The position numbers were made by a program, and so were the translations under genes. 29,438 nt of DNA, taken from contig JASBYX010000020.1 in the NCBI GenBank assembly GCA_029983755.1, positions 1-29,438 of the forward strand, given 5' to 3'. A model generated the notes under the pieces. It did no database searches and was not told the origin of the DNA. It worked only from the letters and a program-made list of their open reading frames with translations. The DNA is from Anaerovoracaceae bacterium. GTDB taxonomy: Bacteria; Bacillota; Clostridia; Peptostreptococcales; Anaerovoracaceae. Position 1 is the stretch's first letter. Each line of letters opens with the position of its first letter. Positions 8,859-17,700 of this stretch are shown piece by piece.

Positions 8859-8881
8859 AAAAAAAGGAGGGCGAACCCTCC
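8859..8881 (-). terminator. Intrinsic terminator after the flavoprotein gene
   Basis: The minus-strand RNA gives GGAGGG, a TTCG tetraloop and CCCTCC, then seven U residues. It is a compact, strong terminator 28 bp after the flavoprotein stop. It separates the long riboswitch-controlled operon from the second ECF operon. Confidence 0.9.
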
Positions 8882-8908
8882 AAATTTCTAAAATTTCCCT
8901 TATTTTGC

Positions 8909-10402
8909 CTATTTTTCCTTGCCAGTTTCTGCAATCTCGTTAGCAACCTGGTAACCGTTTGTGATGTTTCTTCCAAGGTTAAGCCCAACGATTGTAAGAG
9001 GGTAGTCATGAGCTCCGTAGAAGTTGCCGGCGAGGTTTCCTGTGGCGTATAGACCCTTGATAGGATTACCTTCAAGATCAACAACCCTGCTCCTGCCATC
9101 TACGCTGACTCCGGAGCAAGCCATAGTAAGCCTAACATGCCTTTTAACCCCATAGAACGGCGCCCTCTTGATTGGGAACAGGTGCTCGGACTTGACGCCG
9201 AAATCTTCATCAACGCCCTTTTCCAGAAGCTCGTTATATCTTTCGACTGTTTTCTTAAAGGTTTCAACATCCTGTATCCCCAGTTTTTCAGCCAGCTCCT
9301 CCAAGGTGTCTGCGCTATAGGTTGCGGTCTGATCCTCAACAACACCTTCCTTTTCACCCGGTACCTCAGGCATGAAATTCTTAAGAGTATCCTTTGTGAC
9401 CTTTTGTCCTAACTTTTCAGATGTGGCTTCCACGTCCCCATCGAAGATTTCGCAGTAATATCCCCCATCATCTAAGAGGAAGTTGTTCATATACTCCATA
9501 TGAATTTCTTCGTTTACAAATCTCTCACCGTTAAGCTTAACTCTCATATACGGTAGATCCATGATTTCAAAAGGTCCGGCATCCATGTCGTGAACCATCT
9601 TAGTGTGTCCAATCATTTCCATTGAGCCGCCCACAGCCATAATCATTTTCTGACCGTCCCCGGTTCTTCCGGACTTTTTGGTCTCATACTTTGACATCTG
9701 TGGCAGATAGTGAGCAACCATATCCTTATCGTTCTGATAATCTCCAGTTGTCAAAACAACTGTTCCGTTAAACTGAATGTACTTATCTCCCTGCTTACAT
9801 AGAACCCCAACCACATCCTTGCCGCGAGTCACAAGCTTCACTGCAGGAGTATCATAAAACACCTCAAGTCCGTCTTTGACGGCAGCATCAAGTATCGCAG
9901 AAAGCCCATCCTGAACATTGTATGGCTTAGGTCCGAAGTACGGTGTCATGAATTCCACATCAAGGTCATTTCCCTTAACAAAGCCTGTTTGAGGTCCAGG
10001 GCCCAGATCCTTAACATTTGCTCCTGCTTCTTCGCCCTTTTTCAAAATCCATTTCAGAGCCTCTCCCGAGTTGTCTCTCCAAATGTTGATAACCTCTGCC
10101 TTTGGCTTGTAGTCATTCTCCTCTTGAAGGAGCTCGGTCACCTTGGCTAATGACTCCTTATCTGACTTTGATAAGTCGATTCCTGCAGTGAAATTACCAC
10201 AGCATGACGGAGTGCTTTCCTTCTGAACCACTGCCACCTTAACTCCAAGCTCGTGAAGTCTGACGGCACATGGTATACCTGAAGATCCGCAGCCTACAAC
10301 AATTGCATCGTAATTTTTCTCTTCTTCGGGGACGATATTCTCATCAAGTTCCATTTCTTTTACGAAGTCCCCATTTTCATCGTGTCCAAATTTATAGTAC
10401 AT
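8909..10402 (-). CDS. FAD-dependent reductase, fumarate reductase / flavocytochrome c flavoprotein family
   Basis: A 497-aa FAD_binding_2 family protein. A dinucleotide-binding motif VVGCGSSGIP (about residues 35-44) is followed by an FAD-domain acidic/ESTPSCCGN region. A second FAD-binding stretch, GLYATGNLAGNFYGAHDYPL, lies near the C-terminus (about 455-475). There is no signal peptide, haem motif (CxxCH) or FMN-binding domain, so it should be cytosolic. The family reduces double bonds or other acceptors; the substrate is not evident. It is the last gene of the riboswitch-led operon, 61 bp after an EcfT, and is followed by a terminator. That position suggests it acts on the imported compound, for instance reducing the corrinoid cobalt or removing its upper ligand; this is inference. 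ATG 10402 has GAGGTGA 8 nt upstream. A small GATTGC/GCAATC hairpin sits at 10416-10438 next to that site. Confidence 0.85.
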   Translation of the reverse strand: MYYKFGHDENGDFVKEMELDENIVPEEEKNYDAIVVGCGSSGIPCAVRLHELGVKVAVVQKESTPSCCGNFTAGIDLSKSDKESLAKVTELLQEENDYKPKAEVINIWRDNSGEALKWILKKGEEAGANVKDLGPGPQTGFVKGNDLDVEFMTPYFGPKPYNVQDGLSAILDAAVKDGLEVFYDTPAVKLVTRGKDVVGVLCKQGDKYIQFNGTVVLTTGDYQNDKDMVAHYLPQMSKYETKKSGRTGDGQKMIMAVGGSMEMIGHTKMVHDMDAGPFEIMDLPYMRVKLNGERFVNEEIHMEYMNNFLLDDGGYYCEIFDGDVEATSEKLGQKVTKDTLKNFMPEVPGEKEGVVEDQTATYSADTLEELAEKLGIQDVETFKKTVERYNELLEKGVDEDFGVKSEHLFPIKRAPFYGVKRHVRLTMACSGVSVDGRSRVVDLEGNPIKGLYATGNLAGNFYGAHDYPLTIVGLNLGRNITNGYQVANEIAETGKEK

Positions 10403-10462
10403 AAAAAATCACCTCGATTGCTATATACCCATGCAATCTAGTGCATAAACATAATATTATTA

Positions 10463-11350
10463 TCAATCTTGTGTCCTTAGACCAAGTCTTGAAAATTTCC
10501 ACTCATATATAATTTGAAGCACCATTGGCGTAATTAAGAATGCTCCGTAGCACAGGTAGAACACATACGACACCACCGTTATTTTGTTGAATATAATTTC
10601 CGGGTTATACTGAATATTGGTTTGATCCAGCAAAATTGCCATGATAATTACGGTTATGCCGGCGAACATAAAAGTCACCAAACTTCTGTCTCGATTATCG
10701 AATCTATATATTGAAAATGCCGTTCTGCCCTTGAGCGTGTAGCCTCTGCTCTTCATGGATTGGGCTGTGGAGAGAAAATTCTCCAGCATCCAGGTGATGA
10801 GAATAGAAACCATTCGACACAAATTCAAGATGCGTCTAAAAATATTACCTTGACCTAGTCCCCTACCGATACCACTTTGAGCGATGGCGATAGATCTCCA
10901 CTTCTTCTTCATTGAAGGGATTGTCCTAAGGATTATGGATAAGAACAGGGACAGCTTTGGGGATATCTTCCCAAAGAGATAGATGAATTTATCCGATGTG
11001 AATATTGCGAACAAACATGAAAACCACATGATAACTACGAAGCCAGAAACCCCTATCACAAATCCCCAGGTGAGGGCTTCCAAAGTGATTTCGTTACCGA
11101 TTATATTCTGCCTAAGATTTGTTACTCCGAAATGGTTGTAGTATCCGTAATAAAGTGCATAGCAAGGTGCAAGTAAACCGATTATAATATTAAACACAAG
11201 TCCCTTGGCCTTATTAAGTTTTACAGAGTATGCAAATGATGCTACAAGGGCGATACCCAAAAAAACAGGATGATCGAACATTATTGCCGTTGCAATTGCC
11301 ACGACAAAATATATGAGATTTATCACAGGATGATAACTATCGAACTTCAT
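10463..11350 (-). CDS. ecfT: ECF transporter transmembrane component T (second copy in this cassette)
   Basis: A 295-aa membrane protein with the EcfT motif SMKSRGY (about residues 198-204), TSDKFIYLFGKISPKLS and a terminal KFSRL tail. The start ATG 11350 overlaps the S-component stop by 14 bp and has GAGGAG 6 nt upstream, so it is coupled to ecfS. It is the more divergent of the three T proteins: the middle loop carries YNHFGVTNLRQN where the other two have INSRG or FNHRG. Having a T gene on both sides of AA'-S in one operon is unusual, since one T normally suffices per ECF module. Confidence 0.92.
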   Translation of the reverse strand: MKFDSYHPVINLIYFVVAIATAIMFDHPVFLGIALVASFAYSVKLNKAKGLVFNIIIGLLAPCYALYYGYYNHFGVTNLRQNIIGNEITLEALTWGFVIGVSGFVVIMWFSCLFAIFTSDKFIYLFGKISPKLSLFLSIILRTIPSMKKKWRSIAIAQSGIGRGLGQGNIFRRILNLCRMVSILITWMLENFLSTAQSMKSRGYTLKGRTAFSIYRFDNRDRSLVTFMFAGITVIIMAILLDQTNIQYNPEIIFNKITVVSYVFYLCYGAFLITPMVLQIIYEWKFSRLGLRTQD

Positions 11351-12089
11351 TTTTCTCCTCTACTCTCACTTTCTCTTCTGTCTCCATCATGCCATACTTG
11401 ATTTTGATTCTATCAAGTTTTTCCATCATGGGTTTACCAAGAAAAAATAGTGTCAATGCCGTGGCAGTTCCGTGGACTATATTTACAGGTATACCGGACA
11501 TATATATAGCTGGCACAATTTTCATGTCTATCTCCCCTGCCATTGTGAATACTGCACAGGTATCCAAAATAGGTCCGATTATGCCAAGAACCACAAGAAA
11601 ACTGATAACAGCTGTCCTAAATTTGTGATTTAGATCGAAAATATTCAATCGGAAAAACCACGCACTGATAAATCCTGCCATGCCATAAGCAAACATCTGC
11701 CATGGAGTCCATGGCCCCTGCCCAAAGATAAAGTTGCTCACAAGTCCACTTATAGCTCCCGTCAAGAAACCCGCCTGGGGTCCAAATGCCATCCCAGAAA
11801 TCATTGTAATTCCAACAAGAGGCTTGAAGTGAGGTAGTGCGATAAACGCAACTCTTGAAGCAGCAGCTATCGCAGACATCACAGCTAAGGTCACCAAGTC
11901 TCTTGCCTCCGGCTTTCTCCTTTCGAATCCGGCAAAGAAAGGAATCATCGCATATATCATTATCAAAACGCTGGACAAATAGTACTTACGATTCCCAAAG
12001 TACCAGCTCGCTACCAAGGTTATCGGCATAAGCACGAATATCACCAAAATTGTGATCACATTCTTTTTGTTTACATATTTCTTTTGCAT
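11337..12089 (-). CDS. ECF transporter substrate-binding S component (corrinoid predicted)
   Basis: A 250-aa membrane protein, about six helices, of the ECF S-component superfamily. It has FAGFERRKPEARDLV, SGMAFGPQAGFLTGAISG and FGQGPWTPWQM, and is clearly homologous to the S domain of the 870-aa fusion. S components bind the vitamin with high affinity and topple in the membrane to release it inside. The riboswitch at the head of the operon points to cobalamin or another corrinoid (compare the predicted CblT/CbrT-type S proteins), but the sequence alone does not prove specificity. The start at 12089 overlaps the ATPase gene by 19 bp. The C-terminal tail is charged and cytoplasmic. Confidence 0.88.
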   Translation of the reverse strand: MQKKYVNKKNVITILVIFVLMPITLVASWYFGNRKYYLSSVLIMIYAMIPFFAGFERRKPEARDLVTLAVMSAIAAASRVAFIALPHFKPLVGITMISGMAFGPQAGFLTGAISGLVSNFIFGQGPWTPWQMFAYGMAGFISAWFFRLNIFDLNHKFRTAVISFLVVLGIIGPILDTCAVFTMAGEIDMKIVPAIYMSGIPVNIVHGTATALTLFFLGKPMMEKLDRIKIKYGMMETEEKVRVEEKNEVR

Positions 12090-13762
12090 AGTTCAATCAA
12101 GTCCTCATCTGTAATAGCATTTTCAAAGATGTGCCTACTCATTCTATTAGCCGCAGTGGTATAAAAACTGTTTTTTGAGAAAAAATCATGGGGAAGATTG
12201 GTGGTAATAACACTCCCATCGAAGAACATACTGACAACATCTGCATATTTTGCACAGAACTCAACATCGTGTGTGACCATGAGAATCGTTACTCCCTTCT
12301 TAGTTAGTTCTGACAATATACCCGCAAAAGTCTTCTTGAAGAAGCTGTCTATCCCCTTCGTCGGCTCGTCCAATAGTAAAATTTGAGGATCAGTCAAAAG
12401 CACCTTGCCAAGGGCGACTCTCTGTTGTTCACCTCCGGACAGGTCGTATGGATGGGACTTGTATAAATGTTCTATCTGACAGAGCTTTCCCATATCCTCT
12501 ACCTTACCAGCCTCACCCTTCGAAACCATTTCTTCCAGTTCCTCTCTTACTGTCTTCTTTACGAAAAGATTAGATGGGTCCTGTGGAAGCATGGCAATAT
12601 TGTTCCGGAAAAGCTCATCGTATTTGTACTTATCCAGTTTTTTGCCGTTTATAAGAATTTTCCCCCGATAAATTTTGCACACCCCCGTAATTGATTTCAA
12701 GAATGTAGACTTTCCTGTTCCATTCCCTCCTACGATTGCAGATATGCTCCTCGGAGGTACTTTCAGGGATACACCTTTTAAAACGTCCGGGCTTTCTTTC
12801 TCGTACCTAAACCATCCTTCTTTCACTACAATAGGGCAATCCTTTGGATCTGTATCAAGAAGCCTATCGGCCTTTTCAGTAGCCACATCTCTACGGTCGA
12901 TACTTGTTTCTGTAGGCTTTTTCTCCGCGAAAATTTCTGAAAGCCAATCTCCGCCTTCTCTTACAGTGAGAGGACAACCTCCGCTACCCTCATTTTTCAC
13001 ACCGTAGAACACCTGTACAGGTGTAGGCATCATAGAAAACATCTGGCTGTTTATTTCCTTCAATCGGCTCCCGATCTCTCTTGGTTTTCCCTCCACTTGC
13101 ACCATACCGTCTTCCATTACCACAACTTTATCTGAGGCATATAGTATGTCCTCAAGTCTATGCTCATTTATCACAATCGTTGTCCTAAGCTCGAGATTTA
13201 TTTTCTTGACCGTATTCAAAAAATCCGATGCTGCAATTGGGTCCAGCTGACTTGTCGGTTCATCCAAAATCAAAACATCCGGCTGCATCGCCATAACAGA
13301 CGCTAGATTTAAAAGCTGCTTTTGTCCGCCGGATAGTTCAGATACATCCTTGTGAAACCAATCCTGAATACCAAAGTAACTGGCCATCTCAGCAACTCTA
13401 AGGCGTATAGCTTTCTTTTCCATTCCTAGGCTCTCCAGTCCGAAAGCCAGTTCATGCCAAACCTTGTCAGTAACAATCTGGCTGTCAGGATTTTGCATCA
13501 CAAAACCGATTCTGGATGACTGCTCCCTGAGACCGACCGTCTCAAGAGGCCTACCGTCAAAAAGTATTTCCCCACTTCTTTTACCGTGTGGTGTGAGCAC
13601 TGTCTTTAAGTGCTTGAGCAGCGTTGTCTTCCCACTTCCGCTTCTTCCACAAACGGTTATATAACTTCCTTCCTCAATGTCCAGATTCACATTCTTGAGA
13701 CTTGGCGTATCAGATGATGTAGGATAGTAAAAATTTAGATTCTTGATCTTGAAACTCGCCAT
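12071..13762 (-). CDS. ECF transporter tandem ATPase (EcfA-EcfA' fusion)
   Basis: A 563-aa protein with two ABC domains. Domain 1: Walker A GRSGSGKTT (about 40), LSGGQKQ (about 144), VLILDEPTSQLDP. Domain 2: Walker A GGNGTGKST (about 349), LSGGEQQR (about 444), ILLLDEPTKGID. Both sites are complete, so both should hydrolyse ATP. It is collinear with the first ~560 residues of the 870-aa fusion but stops before the linker and S domain. ATG 13762 follows GGAGGAGATTAG and overlaps the upstream ecfT by 28 bp. It energises uptake with the T proteins on each side and the S protein that follows. Confidence 0.93.
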   Translation of the reverse strand: MASFKIKNLNFYYPTSSDTPSLKNVNLDIEEGSYITVCGRSGSGKTTLLKHLKTVLTPHGKRSGEILFDGRPLETVGLREQSSRIGFVMQNPDSQIVTDKVWHELAFGLESLGMEKKAIRLRVAEMASYFGIQDWFHKDVSELSGGQKQLLNLASVMAMQPDVLILDEPTSQLDPIAASDFLNTVKKINLELRTTIVINEHRLEDILYASDKVVVMEDGMVQVEGKPREIGSRLKEINSQMFSMMPTPVQVFYGVKNEGSGGCPLTVREGGDWLSEIFAEKKPTETSIDRRDVATEKADRLLDTDPKDCPIVVKEGWFRYEKESPDVLKGVSLKVPPRSISAIVGGNGTGKSTFLKSITGVCKIYRGKILINGKKLDKYKYDELFRNNIAMLPQDPSNLFVKKTVREELEEMVSKGEAGKVEDMGKLCQIEHLYKSHPYDLSGGEQQRVALGKVLLTDPQILLLDEPTKGIDSFFKKTFAGILSELTKKGVTILMVTHDVEFCAKYADVVSMFFDGSVITTNLPHDFFSKNSFYTTAANRMSRHIFENAITDEDLIELCKRNM

Positions 13763-14619
13763 CTAATCTCCTCCATAATATTTAATATAGTTGGTATCAC
13801 CAGCAAAAGTGTGTAGGCGATTATTCCCACAACAAAATAGCCGCTATTCGTACTTTGTATATGCAGCTTCGGTGTATATTCAGTTTCCGCAGCACCCTTG
13901 ATGCCACAGATCAATGTAATTAATTCAAGTACTATTATCAAAATGAGCAGTGCCTTGTCCTTTGCCTCGAATGAGTACAATGCAAATGCAGTTCTCTCAC
14001 CTGTTCCATGCCCTCTACTCTTCATACTGTCTGCAGTTACTATGCCCCCCTCAAAGGCCCAAGTTATTAGGGACGATATTATCATGAGAGCATTTTCAAT
14101 CTTTTGTTTTTTATCTCCACTTATTCCGAGCCCTATTGAACTGCGACTATTTGAGAGCTGAATTATTTTGTTCTTATAATTCGGAACGAATCTTAAAGTC
14201 ATAGTTAGTACAGTTGAACTTGATGGTGCTATTCTACCAAAGATATATAAGAATTTATCACTTGTCATTATACGGTTGTAGGTTGAGAACCATATTATAA
14301 CTGCTACAAACATCATGGAAATCGCAAATCCGTAGAGTAATGCTTCCATGGTGTAGGGTCTACCTCCGAAATATGTAAACAAAACCTTTTCACCTCGGCT
14401 GTTAATTAACGGATTAATTGCGGCCAGAAAGCAGGCGAACATTATGAGTCCTGTGATAAACCTAAAACTCTCCCTACCTTTGATTGTTACATGAAAAGTT
14501 ATTGCAAAAGCTAGAGACACAAAGAGAAAAACAGGATGCACAAAAAACATCCCGAAAAGTATTGCCCCTATATAAAACATAAAATTAATTATTGGATTAT
14601 ACTCAGAAAATCTCTTCAT
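13735..14619 (-). CDS. ecfT: ECF transporter transmembrane component T
   Basis: A 294-aa membrane protein with the coupling motif SMKSRGHGTG (about residues 197-206), TSDKFLYIFGRIAPSS and RFVPNYK. The N-terminus YNPIINFMFY aligns with the other EcfT proteins of the window, which supports ATG 14619. Oddly, no Shine-Dalgarno is visible before that ATG (only AGAAATTTGTTTTA), unlike its neighbours. A 14-bp hairpin lies upstream at 14651-14683. Translation of the transport module may therefore be weaker than, or controlled separately from, that of the surface proteins. Confidence 0.92.
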   Translation of the reverse strand: MKRFSEYNPIINFMFYIGAILFGMFFVHPVFLFVSLAFAITFHVTIKGRESFRFITGLIMFACFLAAINPLINSRGEKVLFTYFGGRPYTMEALLYGFAISMMFVAVIIWFSTYNRIMTSDKFLYIFGRIAPSSSTVLTMTLRFVPNYKNKIIQLSNSRSSIGLGISGDKKQKIENALMIISSLITWAFEGGIVTADSMKSRGHGTGERTAFALYSFEAKDKALLILIIVLELITLICGIKGAAETEYTPKLHIQSTNSGYFVVGIIAYTLLLVIPTILNIMEEIRWRVSRSRI

Positions 14620-14650
14620 TAAAACAAATTTCTATAATCATAACAATATA

Positions 14651-14683
14651 TACAGGGGCGGCAGTTTACCTGCCGTCCCTGTA
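14651..14683 (-). other. Intergenic hairpin between the surface protein gene and ecfT
   Basis: Arms TACAGGGGCGGCAG (14651-14664) and CTGCCGTCCCTGTA (14670-14683) pair with a single mismatch around a 5-nt loop. On the minus strand it is not followed by a U-run, so it is more likely an mRNA-stabilising or processing structure, or a weak attenuator, than a full terminator. Confidence 0.6.
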
Positions 14684-14725
14684 CAACACTTAAGTCACTA
14701 TTTGTTTAAAAGGTCATATTTAACC

Positions 14726-17700
14726 TTATCTACTTCCGGATTTCCTTCGAATTACGAAGTATACTAGCCCGGACAGCACTATGAGTAAGCCAACACCTGC
14801 TATCAACCATGTAGTGTAGTTTGAATCTGCTTTTTTAGTATCGAGAAGCCCTGCCACATCCTCCTTTGTCCCAACAATTCCATATTTTGAGAAAGAGTCT
14901 GCGATATACTTAACTCGATCGCCATCCACTGAGCAATCTATGATATCAAATTTGCCATCGTCCCCGAAATGGGCAACAACACAGTTTTTGAACTCACCCA
15001 GATCAGGCTTATTCATGATTACCTCTAATGGCTTGGTAGGTTTCCACTCCTTGTTATCAAGCGTATTCATTAGTGTGATGTCATAAAAATCAAATGGTTT
15101 GACATCTTTTCCTATCGCTTTAAGGATTTTGTCATTTTCCGCCTTGCTTAAACTTATAGGCTTAACAACTGCTTTCACATACCAAGGCAACTTGCTTTCA
15201 TCATTAGTCCGTAAATCTACACCTGACTTCTCGTCATAGTGGTTAAAGTCTGCGGCTTTCTTAATGATTTCCTCGAAATTAGAGTAATTCTTGTCATCCT
15301 TGACCTTTTTCTTCTCAGCGTCTGACAAACCGGCATACCTCTTATATGTTTCTACTATCTGCTTGTACTGTTCATCCGTGTATGCAACTTTAGTCTCCGG
15401 TAGCTTATCCGTTACCATCTTTTCAATCATCTTGATAACTTCTGCAGATCCAACTTTTTCAGTTTTCTTGCTGATAGTCTTAGACTGACCTACCGGCTGC
15501 TTTGGCTTATTTCCATTGTTAACAACACCCGGCACAGATGGCAATGTGTTGCTAATAGTTCCCGGTATCTTTTCATCACTCTTGTTGTCATCAGGTTTGT
15601 GTTGTTCTTCTTTTTGGTCATCAGGTTTACCCGGCTTAGCAGGCTCTGTAGACTCTATTTTCTTAAGTTCCACATCCGACATGTCGTAAAGTGATGTCTG
15701 ACCCTTGAGAAGTCTGCTATAGGAAACAAGTGCATAGTATGCCTGCTCTAAAGTCATGCCATTTGCAGAGTCTTCCGCTTTTAAATTCCACGTATGTTTG
15801 AACATAGACGTATCTTTGTCATAGAATGTAGTTAAAGCATCAAGGGTTGACAGGTTGTTCTTAACAAAGTTTTTATCAGTAATCGGATTTATACCCATTG
15901 ATGTCAGTGCAACAATAACCTGTGCAATGGACTCAGCATTTGTGTATCCCCAAGATGCAAATGTTGCATCTCTCTTGTCTTGAATTTCAGACAGCACTTT
16001 AAGGCCCTTGTCTATTGCCTTCTTAACTTTTTCATCTTTCTTGTAATAAGGTGCAAGAGCCTGTATTGCCATCGCTGTCATATCAGGATCTGCTTTAGTC
16101 ATGCTGAAGTCCCAACCTCCATCGGAAAGCTGTGCTTCCAATATCTTCTCTCTAAGATTCTCCCTTGTTGTTTGAGTCTTCCCGGCAGGAGCCTTTGGGA
16201 TGTCATATTTATGGGAATCAAGAGCAATAAGTGCCCAAATAGGTCCATTAATGCCCTGATAGCTTATATAATCAAGATCAGATAACGGTTCAAGTAAATT
16301 CTTACCTTCATAGTTTCTCGGATCTACACCTATAGATGTTAATGCGATAACAGCTTTTGAATTATCTGTACCCTTTTTCTCATGCAGTTTGCTATCCGAT
16401 TTTGACTTAACAATTTCTGAAAGTTTCTTTAGATATTCATTTTTAATGCTGTCAGGAAGTTGTTCTGACCTTGCCAGTCCAACGATTACCCACTCTCCAC
16501 CTACGCTTTGGACAGCAGAAATACCCTTCTCCTTGGCAAGTTTTATAATCTTGGCTCCGGCATTCTTATATATACCGCTAAGATCCTTGTTTGCATCCTT
16601 CTTGAGCTTTGCAAGAGTAGAAATCGCTTCATCAAGTTTTTTCTTGTCTTCAGCTTTAATTAAAGCCTTGGCTTCATCTGCAATCTGTTCAAAAGCCTTT
16701 CTTGCTTCATTGACTATCTGATCATCAGTTAATTTCAGATTACCAGCCTCGGGTATTTTCTTAATTAACTTGGTTACCCTAGCCGCAGCTTTATCCGGCT
16801 TTTCTGTAGGATGATTCTTCTCTTTGGTGTAGTCATCTGTGTAGTGGAGAACAACTATATCTCCGTCATTTAAGAATTGCTGACCTACTCCGAGATCCGA
16901 ATAAATTCCATTAAGGGTATACATCCAACCGGAATTAGCCCCATTTGAAAATTCAGCTAGCCGTTCTCCTGACTTGGTAATTGCAGATATGTAATTGCCA
17001 CTTTCGTTTTCAGCGGAGAAGCCTGTATGTTCTCCAAACTCTTTCTTTACAAGATCCCATACTGTGTAGTTTTCGTCAATTTCGACGGTTTCCTCTGGAA
17101 TCCATTCCTCTAAGCCTGCACCATTTCCACCGTGGATGTGTCTCGGTCCCTCATCACCGTGGACCTTATCTCCAAACAGTGAGAATTTTACCTTTATTGG
17201 CTTAGGATCTGCTTTTTTAACAACGACATCAAATGTTGTAGACAATCCGGTATCCGGATCTTGAACTGTAATAGTTTGGATTCCTCGCTTTTGATTGTCA
17301 AAGCCGGTATAGTTTACCCAGTCTTTCATTCCATCAAAATCAATATCATTACCGTCAGTGTAATGGATGATGATATGCGTTTTGATGTCGGCAAACTCTT
17401 CTCCGGTCTTGTATTCCTTCTTATAGTCGTCGACGGTCATCTTGTAGGCTACACGGTCTTTTGAGAGTACAGGATATAGCTTCCCTTGTTTCCAGTTTTT
17501 GAAGCTACGTTTTCCTTTATTTAGAAGTTCCGCTACCTCTCCGTTTTTAAGTGCATCCTTGTTAACAGGTTTACATGCCTCTTCAACCTTGAAAGAACCT
17601 TTTTTGATACCATGTTTGGCGTAGTCTTTATCGTCATCATAGATGATGTGCTTTATTTTTCCAACGCCATCTTTAGCACCACATTCCTTATCAAAATAGT

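Noticed and set aside
14726..14800. Sortase (LPXTG) anchor in the 1641-aa surface protein
   Set aside because: No LPXTG-like motif precedes the C-terminal membrane helix; the RRKSGSR tail fits a simple membrane anchor.
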